Shown: piece after piece, positions 44,911 through 53,398 of the stretch | How positions within the stretch are numbered: position 1 is the first letter of the stretch | How the letters are laid out: every line of letters begins with the position of its first letter | Assembly (NCBI GenBank): GCA_002420185.1 | Contig: DIHO01000013.1 | Location: forward strand, 82,261-146,260 | DNA length: 64,000 nucleotides | Source: Opitutales bacterium UBA5694 | Lineage (GTDB): Bacteria; Verrucomicrobiota; Verrucomicrobiia; Opitutales; Opitutaceae | Direction: 5' to 3' | Position numbers and translations under genes: made by a program | The notes under the pieces: model-generated | Told to the model about the DNA's origin: nothing | What the model saw: only the letters and a program-made list of their open reading frames with translations | Database searches by the model: none

Positions 44911-45699
44911 CTTGGGTGGGTTATATGAATCAAAACCTTCGCAAGGCAATGGTTAAAAAGAGTGGTCTGCAGCGAAGCGTTTAATAGTCACAATTGCAGA
45001 TGTTTTTAACATCGCTCGTGTTGTTCGCTCTTTCCAGAGTTCACGAGGACCTGGGTCCTAGCAGAGTGGGGCATGGAATTGAAACATGCTGGTAAGTGAC
45101 ACAGACTTTGTTCTAGGCTAAAATAGGCGAGTCCCAATGTGCATCCAAATAGGGGGCGATCTCTAACTGTCCAATATATAGATGCGAAAATGGGTGTTCG
45201 GAGATCACCAATTACCTAAGACCGGCACTAAGCCAAAAACAAACCAGAGCCTGAATTGGCCAAGTATCGAAGCACATCTCGCTTCAGGGGATGAATTACC
45301 TCTCTTCTAAAGAGTCGTTGAAGGGCTCGACAGAGGGGATGAGTAGAAGAAATGGATTAGACCTTGAAGGTTTGGTCGTAACCGATGCTAGGAGATCAAA
45401 GGAACATATTTCTTTTATCGCCGATGGTACCCGCTCTTTACGAGAGGGTACTTGATTTCCTGATACTCCCCTCTCGATAGGTGGCAGTGGTACGTCTGCA
45501 TAGCAATAAACGCCACGTGCATTTGGTCCTAAGTATTGACTGATTTACCACCTTGAAAGTTGCCGGATCCAGTAATTAGACTCTTTTTCAAGCCAATAAA
45601 TTTTAACTCTCGATCAACCTTCCAAAATGTAAAAAATTAAGATTTACTAAAACGGTGTCGATATAAAGGCGTCCGAAGTTAAAAACCAAAGAAATTCAC
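44911..45699. other. 789-base region without an intact gene
   Basis: No gene on either strand. At 45356-45451 the plus strand reads GLDLEGLVVTDARRSKEHIS then RSLREGT and a stop. EGLVVTDA is reminiscent of the nucleophile region of GH3 glycosidases, too short to call. The last 100 bases are AT-rich and probably hold the amidohydrolase promoter. Confidence 0.45.
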
Positions 45700-47346
45700 A
45701 TGTTAGCAACATCCAAGATCAGCCTCCGGTCATTCATTATCGTTCTCATCGCATGTGCTTTCGAACCAATCTTGCAAGCACAGCAAGCCGACCAGATTTT
45801 CTATAACGGGAAGATTCTTATCGTTGACTCGAACTTCTCGGTGGCAGAAGCCATAGCGGTTAAAAGTGGCCGAATTAGTGCTGTGGGATCGGTAGCTGAA
45901 CTTAGTTCGAGGGTAGGGCCGAGTACCGAGCGCTTCGACTTGAAAGGCCGTACCGTCATTCCTGGGTTGATCGACAACCACATGCATTACATGCGTGGCG
46001 CCTCGCGGTGGCGGTTTGAAGCTCGAATCGATGGTGTCACTTCGCGAGCAGAAGCGTTGAAGCTGATCGCAGCTAAGGCTAAGGCGGTGGGACCGGGGAA
46101 CTGGGTGTTTGTGCTGGGAGGATGGAGCGAGCAACAGTTCTCCGACCGTCCGGGTGGATTCACGGAGAAGGAACTCGACGCGGTGGCTCCCGATAATCCT
46201 GTGTTCATCCAAAAATCGTATAGCCGCGCCTACATGAACGGACTGGCGGCTGAGAGACTTTCGACATCCAGTAGGAGTAGCCCATCAGGTCGGTCGCAGG
46301 GACGAAGGCGTGGCTCGAACGGAGGACGTTCTTTCAGTACGCGGGAAATTATAAGTAGGGCGACGCAGTTTCTCCCCCAGCGATCCGGTTCAGAGCGTGC
46401 GAAAGATGTCGCTTTCTTCAACTCTGTACTGAATCGTTATGGATTGACCGCCGTTTATGACGTTGGCCGAGCTTCCGACGGCGACTTCACACCGGTCGAA
46501 GAATTATCCAAGCGGAACGACCTCACATTGCGCGTATTTCACTCGCTTCGCTATCGAGCCAATAATCCCCGGGAAGCCGATGAAGCAGTATCCCTGATTA
46601 ACGCGTCCAAACCTTACAATAACAACGATTGGTTCGGCCTTATTGGAATGGGCGAGCACATTTATAATCCTCTGCACGACAGCAGTATGCGCTCTAGCAC
46701 CTTTGGCGGTGAGATCTGGAATGAGTTTGAAAAACTTGCTCGGGTCGCGGCCGGGAGGGGCTGGCATATTCACGAGCATGCGATGCAGGATTCGACCATA
46801 AGTAAGATTCTCGATATAGCCGAGGGGCTCAACAAAGAGCATTCGATGCACAAGCTGCGCTGGACGATTGCACATTGTGATCTTATATCGCGGGAAAACA
46901 TCGAACGTGCAAAGAAATTGGGACTCACCTTAGCCGTTCATAATAAGACGGCGAAGCCCGTTGTCGAGGGGCGCGACTCACCGCCTGTCAGTTGGTTGCA
47001 GGAGAGCGGAATTGTGTGGGGGCTTGGATCGGATGGAACGGTCGTCTCCACGGTGAATCCGTTTCACACCCTCTGGTGGGTGACCAGCGGAAAAGTGTTT
47101 CCCGACGAAGTTTCTATCCGAACGCCGGTGTCTCGCGAGGACGCCCTCATTGCGCACACGCGAAGCAACGCCTACCTAATATTCAAGGAGAAGGACCTGG
47201 GCAGCCTAGAAATTGGTAAGTGGGCGGATATGATCGTGCTTGATCGCGACTATCTCGCAGTGCCTGTTGATGAAATCCGCGAAATTACACCGGTTCAGAC
47301 TATCCTTGGCGGGAGAATTGTTTTCGACGTAGAGAAATACAAGTAA
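45700..47346 (+). CDS. exported amidohydrolase (YtcJ-like, amidohydrolase 3 group)
   Basis: 548 residues with a signal peptide (LRSFIIVLIACAFEPILQAQ). Amidohydrolase TIM-barrel features: IFYNGKILIVDSNFSVAEAI, PGLIDNHMHYMRG with the HxH metal pair, WSEQQFSDRP, HIHEHAMQD, RWTIAHCDLI, GLGSDGTVVSTVNPFHTLWW, and a C-terminal LGSLEIGKWADMIVLDRDYL. It hydrolyses an unknown amide or imide, outside the cytosol. Residues about 189-215 are Ser/Arg/Gly-rich (SSRSSPSGRSQGRRRGSNGG) where relatives have a structured loop ending in a conserved PTG; compensating frameshifts there would explain it. Alone, with gene-poor DNA on both sides. Confidence 0.85.
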   Translation: MLATSKISLRSFIIVLIACAFEPILQAQQADQIFYNGKILIVDSNFSVAEAIAVKSGRISAVGSVAELSSRVGPSTERFDLKGRTVIPGLIDNHMHYMRGASRWRFEARIDGVTSRAEALKLIAAKAKAVGPGNWVFVLGGWSEQQFSDRPGGFTEKELDAVAPDNPVFIQKSYSRAYMNGLAAERLSTSSRSSPSGRSQGRRRGSNGGRSFSTREIISRATQFLPQRSGSERAKDVAFFNSVLNRYGLTAVYDVGRASDGDFTPVEELSKRNDLTLRVFHSLRYRANNPREADEAVSLINASKPYNNNDWFGLIGMGEHIYNPLHDSSMRSSTFGGEIWNEFEKLARVAAGRGWHIHEHAMQDSTISKILDIAEGLNKEHSMHKLRWTIAHCDLISRENIERAKKLGLTLAVHNKTAKPVVEGRDSPPVSWLQESGIVWGLGSDGTVVSTVNPFHTLWWVTSGKVFPDEVSIRTPVSREDALIAHTRSNAYLIFKEKDLGSLEIGKWADMIVLDRDYLAVPVDEIREITPVQTILGGRIVFDVEKYK

Positions 47347-47499
47347 GTCGAAAATCAGATTAAAGAAACTCGCTGAGCGAATCGACGGCAAAGCCCCGGC
47401 ATAACCCAAGTCAAATTTTTGCTGCTTCAGCTATTCGACAATTAAACAATATCTCCAACTTGGAAGCGAAGCCAAATCAACCTCGAGCCTTACCTTTGA

Positions 47500-47535
47500 A
47501 TGAAATCGGAACGATTGAATTCCTTACCAACAACC
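47500..47535 (-). repeat. dispersed repeat, copy F (minus strand)
   Basis: Minus strand reads GGTTGTTGGTAAGGAATTCA continuing to ATCG-TTCCGATTTCA. GGAA-TTCAATCG-TTCC preserves the small inverted repeat. Lies in the 293-base gap between the amidohydrolase and the Tat oxidoreductase gene, which is otherwise empty. Confidence 0.5.
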
Positions 47536-47639
47536 GCATCTTTTTTGTCCTCCAGTATCACCAGTAGCGGCACCGCTGCCATGTGGGTAACTTGCTTTAC
47601 CCTCTCGACTTCACTTATCAACCCTGAACATACTGAAAT

Positions 47640-48905
47640 ATGAGTCACTCTGAAATTCCCAAGCAGAAGAACCTGATACCCGAATTCTCACGCCGCGGCT
47701 TCCTCCACGGTATGGGTGGCCTCGGTGCCGCCATGGGACTCGGTGCTATTGGCGCACAGAATGCCCACGCCGCAGCTGATGGAATCCCTCGCGATAAGGA
47801 TGGCAACATTATCCCAGGTTTCGAAGGCGGCAAAGAGGGCAGAGAATCGAAGAAGAAGTGGGAAGCCTTCTCCGACAGAAAGGTGAAGGTTGGCATCGCG
47901 GGTTATGGTTTTTGCCGCTTCGGAGCACAGTTCGGCTTTCAGGATCATCCCAATGCCGAAGTCGTTGCCGTAACGGACTTGATCGAGGACCGACGCAATC
48001 AACTCGCCAAGGCCTGCCGTTGTGCCAAGACCTATCCGTCCTGTGAGGAGATGCTCAAGGACAAAGACATCGAGGCGGTGTTCATCGCCACTGATGCCCC
48101 AAGCCATGCACGCCTCGCCATTATGTCCTTGGAGCATGGTAAGCACGTGGCCTCTGCTGTGCCCGCTGTCTATGGCTCAATCGAAGACGCCGACCAATTA
48201 CTTGAATCGGTGAAAAAAACCGGTCTCAAATACATGATGTTTGAGACCTCTTACTTCCACGCGGATTTGTATGCACTTCACCAAAAGTATATGGCGGGTG
48301 CTCTCGGCAAGATCATCTACTCGGAGGGCGAGTACTACCATTACTTTGGCAAACCGATCGGCAGCTTCAACCCTAAGACCGGTAAGGTTGATCTCAACGG
48401 ATGGCGCATGGGTCTGCCCCCACAATGGTATCCTACGCACTCCAACGCTTATCACATCGGCATTACCGGCGGAAGCTTCACAGAAGTCAGCTGCATGGCC
48501 ATTCCTAGCACGATCCCACACCTCACCCCTGAAGGCAACGAATATAAGAACCCTTTTGGCACAGAAGTGGCCCTACTACGCACCAACGACGGCGGCATGT
48601 CTCGCATGGCGGTTAGTTGGGACATTCCCATTCACGGTGGCGAACGAGGACGTGCCTACGGTCAGACCGTGAAAAAGGTGAATGTGGATGTCCAGCGCCC
48701 CCAACTGCCACCAGGTGTGGGAGCCGGCGGTCACGGCGGATCCCATGGACGACTCGCTGATGAATTCATAGATGCCATCCTGCGTGACCGCAAACCTTGG
48801 GTCGATATCGCTCAATCGCTCAACATGACGGTAGCCGGAATCGTAGCCCATCAATCTGCTCTGAAGGACGGGGAGTTACTCAAAATTCCACAATACCAGC
48901 TCTGA
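47640..48905 (+). CDS. Tat-exported Gfo/Idh/MocA family oxidoreductase
   Basis: 421 residues with a twin-arginine leader (SRRGFLHGMGGLGAAMGLGA), so folded and exported with its cofactor. Rossmann start KVGIAGYGFCRFGAQFGF, then VTDLIEDRRNQ and FIATDAPSHARLAIMSLEHG; the EKP motif reads AVPAV, so the usual catalytic Lys is absent. The C-terminal domain is complete. Such Tat Gfo/Idh/MocA proteins are common in Planctomycetota and Verrucomicrobiota and probably act on sugars or glycans. Codon use is richer in C-ending codons than its neighbours, suggesting a different origin or high expression. Confidence 0.9.
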   Translation: MSHSEIPKQKNLIPEFSRRGFLHGMGGLGAAMGLGAIGAQNAHAAADGIPRDKDGNIIPGFEGGKEGRESKKKWEAFSDRKVKVGIAGYGFCRFGAQFGFQDHPNAEVVAVTDLIEDRRNQLAKACRCAKTYPSCEEMLKDKDIEAVFIATDAPSHARLAIMSLEHGKHVASAVPAVYGSIEDADQLLESVKKTGLKYMMFETSYFHADLYALHQKYMAGALGKIIYSEGEYYHYFGKPIGSFNPKTGKVDLNGWRMGLPPQWYPTHSNAYHIGITGGSFTEVSCMAIPSTIPHLTPEGNEYKNPFGTEVALLRTNDGGMSRMAVSWDIPIHGGERGRAYGQTVKKVNVDVQRPQLPPGVGAGGHGGSHGRLADEFIDAILRDRKPWVDIAQSLNMTVAGIVAHQSALKDGELLKIPQYQL

Positions 48906-48920
48906 AAAGCTGCTTTGTGC

Positions 48921-48948
48921 TTGACTAAATACCCCCATGGGGTATTTG
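48921..48948 (+). promoter_or_regulatory. promoter with CsoR-type operator in its spacer
   Basis: TTGACT (48921-48926) is followed directly by AAATACCCC-CAT-GGGGTATTT (48927-48947), a perfect 9-bp inverted repeat with the G/C-tract form of CsoR/RcnR-family operators. The likely -10 (TATTTG, 48943-48948) overlaps its right arm, so a bound repressor would block RNA polymerase. The CsoR-family gene of the same operon is at 50307. The first gene starts at GTG 48957, only a few bases past the expected transcript start, so the message may be almost leaderless. Confidence 0.85.
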
Positions 48949-48956
48949 ATTGATTA

Positions 48957-49604
48957 GTGTGCTTAAGGACTAATCTAATAGTTTCCCTTACTTGCCTGTC
49001 TCTGGTTACGTTATCTTCAGATGCTAGACCAATCTCGTATGTTGGCGGGACAACCTTGATGCAGACTAATAATTGGGAAAAGAACCGTTTACACTATCAC
49101 TACACTTACGATGTAAAAAACTCTTTTGGAATGGTTTTTGAGTACGAAGATAATACCGATAGGCAAAATTTGAACGGTCAATGGAATCATCTATTGGCAC
49201 GTTCAAATAATGTAACCTCACAAGCCAACCTGTATCTTAAATCGCAACTCGGGATAGCAATGAAAGGGAAACGATATGCATCAAACGCCGAATTCGGTGT
49301 AGCTGGCGACTGGGAAACTAGGAAGTTTTTCACCAGTTATGCCGCGACTGGGAGATACGCAAATGGCATCGATAATGGTTCATTTCACCAAAAAGTAAGA
49401 GTAGGAATTGCACCTTACGTTGCTGGTTATGGGGAGTTCCACACATGGCTTATGCTCCAACTAGAACAACATCCTGAATCTTTCAATGACGATGAAAAAG
49501 TTATTTTGACGCCACTCGTTAGATTATTCAAAGGAGATTACTTAGTAGAATTGGGAATAAATAATAACGGTGGTCCACTTTTGAATTGGATCGCAAGGTT
49601 TTGA
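48957..49604 (+). CDS. exported, possibly outer-membrane protein of a metal cassette
   Basis: 215 residues with a hydrophobic leader (NLIVSLTCLSLVTLSSDA). The mature part is rich in alternating aromatic and polar residues (HYHYTYDVKNSFGMVFEYED, NAEFGVAGDWETRKFF, QKVRVGIAPYVAGYGEF) and ends ...LNWIARF with a terminal Phe, a pattern typical of small outer-membrane beta barrels. No family recognised with certainty. First gene of the CsoR-controlled operon, 11 bases before the HMA protein start; probably an accessory to metal uptake or tolerance. AT-rich. Confidence 0.7.
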   Translation: MCLRTNLIVSLTCLSLVTLSSDARPISYVGGTTLMQTNNWEKNRLHYHYTYDVKNSFGMVFEYEDNTDRQNLNGQWNHLLARSNNVTSQANLYLKSQLGIAMKGKRYASNAEFGVAGDWETRKFFTSYAATGRYANGIDNGSFHQKVRVGIAPYVAGYGEFHTWLMLQLEQHPESFNDDEKVILTPLVRLFKGDYLVELGINNNGGPLLNWIARF

Positions 49605-49615
49605 TAAAGGACATT

Positions 49616-49948
49616 ATGAAATACTTTCATGTTATATTAATTATGGTCTCGGTATCATTGCCGAATGTCTGGTCTAACTCCGTAGAAACATCCAAATACG
49701 GAGGGACAATTACCGTGCATGTAAAAGGAATGGTTTGCGATTTCTGTGCACGCGGTTTAGAGAAAGTTTTCAAGAGTGAGAAGGCAGTATCCAAAATATT
49801 CGTTGATCTAGATGAAAGCATAGTTAGTATAAGAAAAAAACCTGAGAAAATTTTGACCGATAAAAGAATCAAAGAACTGATTTTGAAAAATGGTTACAGC
49901 GTAGAAAAGATAACACGTAGTGGTGCAAAGTCTGAAAGCAAAACTTGA
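49616..49948 (+). CDS. periplasmic heavy-metal-binding (HMA/MerP-like) protein
   Basis: 110 residues: signal peptide-like N-terminus (FHVILIMVSVSLPNVWS) and one HMA domain with the metal site GMVCDFC at residues 38-44, followed by ARGLEKVFKSEKAVSKIFVD and IKELILKNGYSVEKI as in MerP and copper chaperones. It likely captures a soft metal (copper, mercury or similar) in the periplasm and passes it to the next gene's product. Its stop overlaps the next start by one base (TGATG). ATG 49616 has AAAGG upstream. Confidence 0.87.
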   Translation: MKYFHVILIMVSVSLPNVWSNSVETSKYGGTITVHVKGMVCDFCARGLEKVFKSEKAVSKIFVDLDESIVSIRKKPEKILTDKRIKELILKNGYSVEKITRSGAKSESKT

Positions 49949-50310
49949 TGAAAAAATTCATTGATTTTTTTCTGCTATTTAGTTCGACCAGTACAATGAT
50001 ATGCTGTGCGTTGCCCGCGTTGATGATAAGCATTGGTGCAGGAAGTACAATGGCTTTTTTATCAGGCAACATACCAGGTTTTATTTGGCTTTCACAAAAT
50101 AAAAGTTACCTATTTATTTTCGCAGGTGTCATGTTGATTCTTGGCGGTGTGCTACAGTTGAAAAATCGAAGTCTTGAGTGCCCCCCCGACGGCAGCCAAG
50201 CGGCATCCTGCCAAGCATCAAAGTCTTGGAGTAAGTATATCTATTTTATATCATTGATAATCTATTTAATCGGAGGCTTTTTTGCCTTCATAGCACCAAT
50301 ATTAATATGA
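49948..50310 (+). CDS. MerT/MerC-like membrane protein
   Basis: 120 residues with three or four membrane segments. Segment 1 carries a vicinal cysteine pair in STMICCALPALMISIGAG (Cys 19-20), as in MerT and MerC mercury importers; a periplasmic or loop CPPDGSQAASCQ holds a second Cys pair. Segment KYIYFISLIIYLIGGFFAFI ends the chain. It fits a soft-metal transporter fed by the upstream HMA protein. No mercuric reductase, lyase or MerR is present, so mercury is not proven. Overlaps the regulator gene by 4 bases. Confidence 0.8.
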   Translation: MKKFIDFFLLFSSTSTMICCALPALMISIGAGSTMAFLSGNIPGFIWLSQNKSYLFIFAGVMLILGGVLQLKNRSLECPPDGSQAASCQASKSWSKYIYFISLIIYLIGGFFAFIAPILI

Positions 50311-50603
50311 ATAAGTCAAAAACCTGCTGTAATTCTACACATCCAGATCATTCATCAGAGTTCAGTCGCCTCAATCGTATGTCAGGACAGATAGATGGTA
50401 TTAAAAAAATGATAGAGGACAGAAGATACTGCGTTGAGATTTTAACTCAGCTCAAAGCAGTTCAATCCGCGGCTAAAGCCGTAGAGGTTAACATACTCAA
50501 GAGGCACATCGAGTCATGCGTTAAAGATACCTTCGTCGCCAATAATGCATCTGATCGGGAAAAGAAAATAGATGAACTCTTAAACTTATTTAAGAAATCT
50601 TAA
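50307..50603 (+). CDS. CsoR/RcnR-family metal-sensing repressor
   Basis: 98-residue all-helical DUF156 protein. The copper-type ligand set C-H-C is at Cys42 (RRYCVEIL), His67 and Cys71 (KRHIESCVKD), with exactly the 25 and 4 residue spacings of copper CsoR. An additional N-terminal CC...H...H tail (residues 7-15) is unusual. Family members release DNA on binding metal and repress their own operon, which matches the operator in front of the first gene. Last gene of the cassette (ATGA overlap). Confidence 0.93.
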   Translation: MNKSKTCCNSTHPDHSSEFSRLNRMSGQIDGIKKMIEDRRYCVEILTQLKAVQSAAKAVEVNILKRHIESCVKDTFVANNASDREKKIDELLNLFKKS

Positions 50604-50829
50604 TTCCTATTTTCTGTTACGCTGAGTAACGAGTCAAATGGAGCGTAAATGATTTCCTGAATAGGGGATGGATTTGATATTAGTCGATTCAACCGCTTTA
50701 AAGTAGAGTGGAATCAGCGTGTTGGCATCGCCCCCATCGGCCTTCCAACCGTTTATAATAGCCACGAACTGGTTGCTTAAAATAATGACGGTTAGTAGCG
50801 TATAGGGAATTTCATTAAGGTTTAATTTG

Positions 50830-51276
50830 TCATAATTTTAAAAAACGAACTTTTAAATATGATCTACCAATCATTAGTGCTGCTGTAATAATTATTATAT
50901 TTTTAATTATGTATTGTCCTTCCAGTGTTGGCAGAAACGGATTCGAGTTTTGAAATGTAATTTCAGGTAAAATCACAAGAGGTAAAAAAGTCCCAGTCAT
51001 TTGTAAAATTAGTAAAATCATAGCAATAAAAGTAGTCCTCTTAACTAAAAAGCAGATTGCAATTAAAACCTCCCAAATACCAATAATATGTGTCCAGATT
51101 TCTGCAGAAAATAAGGGCATCCAGTATACAGTGTCCTCTACAAGCTGCTGAGCCGGTGAAAGGTCTATTATTTTCAAAAAGCCAAACCAAAAGAAAATAA
51201 TAAATATTGGAATCCGGATTAAATAATCATTGGTGTTAAAACTGTAAATTGGCTTAATCATAAGAATAAATATCAA
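50830..51276 (-). CDS. DoxX/DUF417-like small membrane protein
   Basis: 148 residues, very hydrophobic with four membrane segments (IRIPIFIIFFWFGFLKII, THIIGIWEVLIAICFLV, FIAMILLILQMTGTFLPLVI, YIIKNIIIITAALMIG). The order and the QYIIKN motif resemble the DoxX/YkgB group, found in redox and stress contexts, but function is not known. Strongly AT-rich like the metal cassette. ATG 51276 or, more likely, ATG at residue 6. Convergent with the CsoR gene. Confidence 0.65.
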   Translation of the reverse strand: MIFILMIKPIYSFNTNDYLIRIPIFIIFFWFGFLKIIDLSPAQQLVEDTVYWMPLFSAEIWTHIIGIWEVLIAICFLVKRTTFIAMILLILQMTGTFLPLVILPEITFQNSNPFLPTLEGQYIIKNIIIITAALMIGRSYLKVRFLKL

Positions 51277-51601
51277 TTAGTGGATAGTATTAAATTTTTC
51301 AATTTTCTAAACTGCTTAAATTCAGTTTTTAATAAAAATATTATAATCATTTGAAAACTAGAATTTAGTTTAAAAGTTTAGTGTGCAGTGATAGTTTCAA
51401 TTATCTTTCACGGTAATTCTTTTTCAAGACATAGAAGCTAGATTTATTAACGGATAGCATAGTTGAGAGAAAGGCATTAGGTTTTTCTCCCTTGGTTGGT
51501 AATATTCAATTAATCCGATTTGACTCAGGGATAAATGACCTCACCTCTTCCCGCTAGAATCAATCGTCCAAAATTGAATTTCTCATCAATAATGTAATCA
51601 G
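51277..51601. other. 325-base AT-rich gap
   Basis: No gene. Contains a diverged copy of the dispersed repeat at 51494-51530. Confidence 0.5.
51494..51530 (+). repeat. dispersed repeat, copy E (diverged)
   Basis: GGTTGGTAATATTCAATTAA continuing to TCCGATTTGACTCAGGG. The left half has small deletions relative to copies A and D. Confidence 0.4.
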
Positions 51602-53038
51602 CTAATTTTTCTTTCTAGGACCCTCCCCAGAAGTCCCCCACTTGGCCCAACGATCACGTTCGTGAAGCGTGCGATCGGGGTCAGCAAAAGTTCCAGGTCG
51701 CACGGGCTCGTGGGAATCTTTGGCGAAGGCCTTCATTTTAACTAAGATATCTCCGTGACGTCTGGAAAGTTCAATGGTTTCAGAAATATCCGAGTCAAGG
51801 TTGTAAAGTTCCCAATCAGCAGAAGGCTTTGGCTGCACAGCTTTCCAATTGGCAAACCGAACCGCAGTCTGCCCGCGGTATTCCCAGTAAAACATATCGT
51901 GACTGTATTTCCGGTGGGACTCTCCGAGTATCTCGGGCAACACCGAACTACCGTCCGTATCATCTGGAACTTTGGTTCCGGTCAGATCCGCCAATGTCGC
52001 CATAATATCGTATTGGGTAAACACAAGGTCGCTTACCCGACCTGCCTCGATTTTGCCAGTCCACTGAACCAGGAAAGGAATCTTTAAACCTCCTTCATAG
52101 AGATTACCCTTACCTCCCCGAAAAACGACTCCGGTCTCTGGGTTTACATTGGGACCAAAAAAACCATGCGGATGCTCTTCACTTTTGAAGCGAGGCTGTC
52201 CACCGTTGTCACCGGTGAAGAAAACGATGGTGTCTTCCTCTATTCCAAGCTCTCTGAGCAAAGCCTGAATCGAACCCAAATTATTATCCACCATGGTACA
52301 CATGGCAGCGTAGTTTTTAGCTTCCCAATGAACGTCCGGGTCTTTAATCCAAGTCTCTCCTTGGTATTGGTCCCATGCTGGATCGTCCTCGGGGATATCG
52401 AACATTCCATGCGGAGGCGTAAGCGGAAAGTAGGCGAAGAAAGGTTGATCCTTGTTGTCGCGGATAAACTGAAGTCCTTCCCGCATGACCTCATAGTGCA
52501 TATAGGTCTGACCATGCCGACCACCGATATTACCCTTCAGTGGAACTTCCTCACTGTTACGAATAATGTAAGGCGGATAAAATGTATGAGCATGAACTTG
52601 ATCGTAGACTCCAAAAAAGACATCGAAGCCATGATCTTCGGGAACTCCCGTCGAACCGCGTCCACCAGCACCCCATTTACCAAATCCTCCGGTAGCATAG
52701 CCTTCTTGTTTGAGTACCTGAGCTATTGTTTGTTCCTCAGCACGGATGGGTGTTCCTCCATCATTGGCCCGTACTGAAGCGTGACCTGCGTGCTTACCAG
52801 TCAACATACATCCGCGGAGTGGACCACACACAGGAGAAGCAGCCAAAGCATTGGTAAAGCGAAGCCCATTGGCCGCCATCTTGTCGATATTCGGGGTTTT
52901 AATGTAGGAATTACCCGTATGTCCTAACTCAAAATAGGACAGTTCGTCTGACATAATGTAGACGATATTGGGCAGTCGATCAGCCACAGAAATATGTGAA
53001 CAGCATATAGTAAGAAGTAGAAAGAGGCGAAATAACAT
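51602..53038 (-). CDS. exported sulfatase (formylglycine type)
   Basis: 478 residues, arylsulfatase A superfamily (alkaline phosphatase fold). Signal peptide MLFRLFLLLTICCSHISVA, then NIVYIMSDELSYFELG with metal Asp; the active site is AASPVCGPLRGCMLTGKH, i.e. C-x-P-x-R, a Cys-type site needing formylglycine conversion. Further motifs: GYATGGFGKWG, PFFAYFPLTPPHGMF, TIVFFTGDNGGQP (metal ligands) and GGLKIPFLVQW. It probably removes sulfate from algal or animal glycans. No sulfatase-maturating enzyme is in the window. ATG 53038 is chosen; the longer frame is leader. Confidence 0.94.
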   Translation of the reverse strand: MLFRLFLLLTICCSHISVADRLPNIVYIMSDELSYFELGHTGNSYIKTPNIDKMAANGLRFTNALAASPVCGPLRGCMLTGKHAGHASVRANDGGTPIRAEEQTIAQVLKQEGYATGGFGKWGAGGRGSTGVPEDHGFDVFFGVYDQVHAHTFYPPYIIRNSEEVPLKGNIGGRHGQTYMHYEVMREGLQFIRDNKDQPFFAYFPLTPPHGMFDIPEDDPAWDQYQGETWIKDPDVHWEAKNYAAMCTMVDNNLGSIQALLRELGIEEDTIVFFTGDNGGQPRFKSEEHPHGFFGPNVNPETGVVFRGGKGNLYEGGLKIPFLVQWTGKIEAGRVSDLVFTQYDIMATLADLTGTKVPDDTDGSSVLPEILGESHRKYSHDMFYWEYRGQTAVRFANWKAVQPKPSADWELYNLDSDISETIELSRRHGDILVKMKAFAKDSHEPVRPGTFADPDRTLHERDRWAKWGTSGEGPRKKN

Positions 53039-53398
53039 AACCACGCCAGTCTGCGAGCTTCGGTTGAGCAAAGGCAATTTCAATTCAATTACTATATGGC
53101 AGATAATTTGATGGATAGAAGACTCGCTTCGTTCGATGTAGAACGTCATTATTTATTGAAGTGGATGTATTCCAAATACTGGATCGCCCCGATCACCCAT
53201 CTGGTTGATAGGAAATTCAATTGTTCCGATGTCTGCTTCGGAGTTCTTGAATCGCCTTCTCGTTTCTACCAACTCCGAGTAATCAAAGGAACAAATGGGA
53301 CCCACACATGCGCTTGCATTGAACCTTGATTTCATAAAATCCCATCCGCTCATAAAGATTTTCCCCTTTTTTAAGCAACCCTCGGCTGGGATATATTA
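53039..53398. other. 360-base gap upstream of divergent genes
   Basis: No intact gene. Contains dispersed repeat copy D (53203-53243). The open frame 53096-53329 that includes it encodes no recognised protein. Confidence 0.5.
53203..53243 (+). repeat. dispersed repeat, copy D
   Basis: AGGAAATTCAATTGTTCC identical to copy A, then CCGA-TGTCTGCT-TCGG. In one frame it reads LVDRKFNCSD, matching VVRKFNCSD of copy A. Confidence 0.6.

Noticed and set aside
53096..53329. 77-codon plus-strand frame containing dispersed repeat D as a gene
   Set aside because: No homologous domain and only the repeat is shared with other loci; treated as repeat-bearing intergenic DNA.
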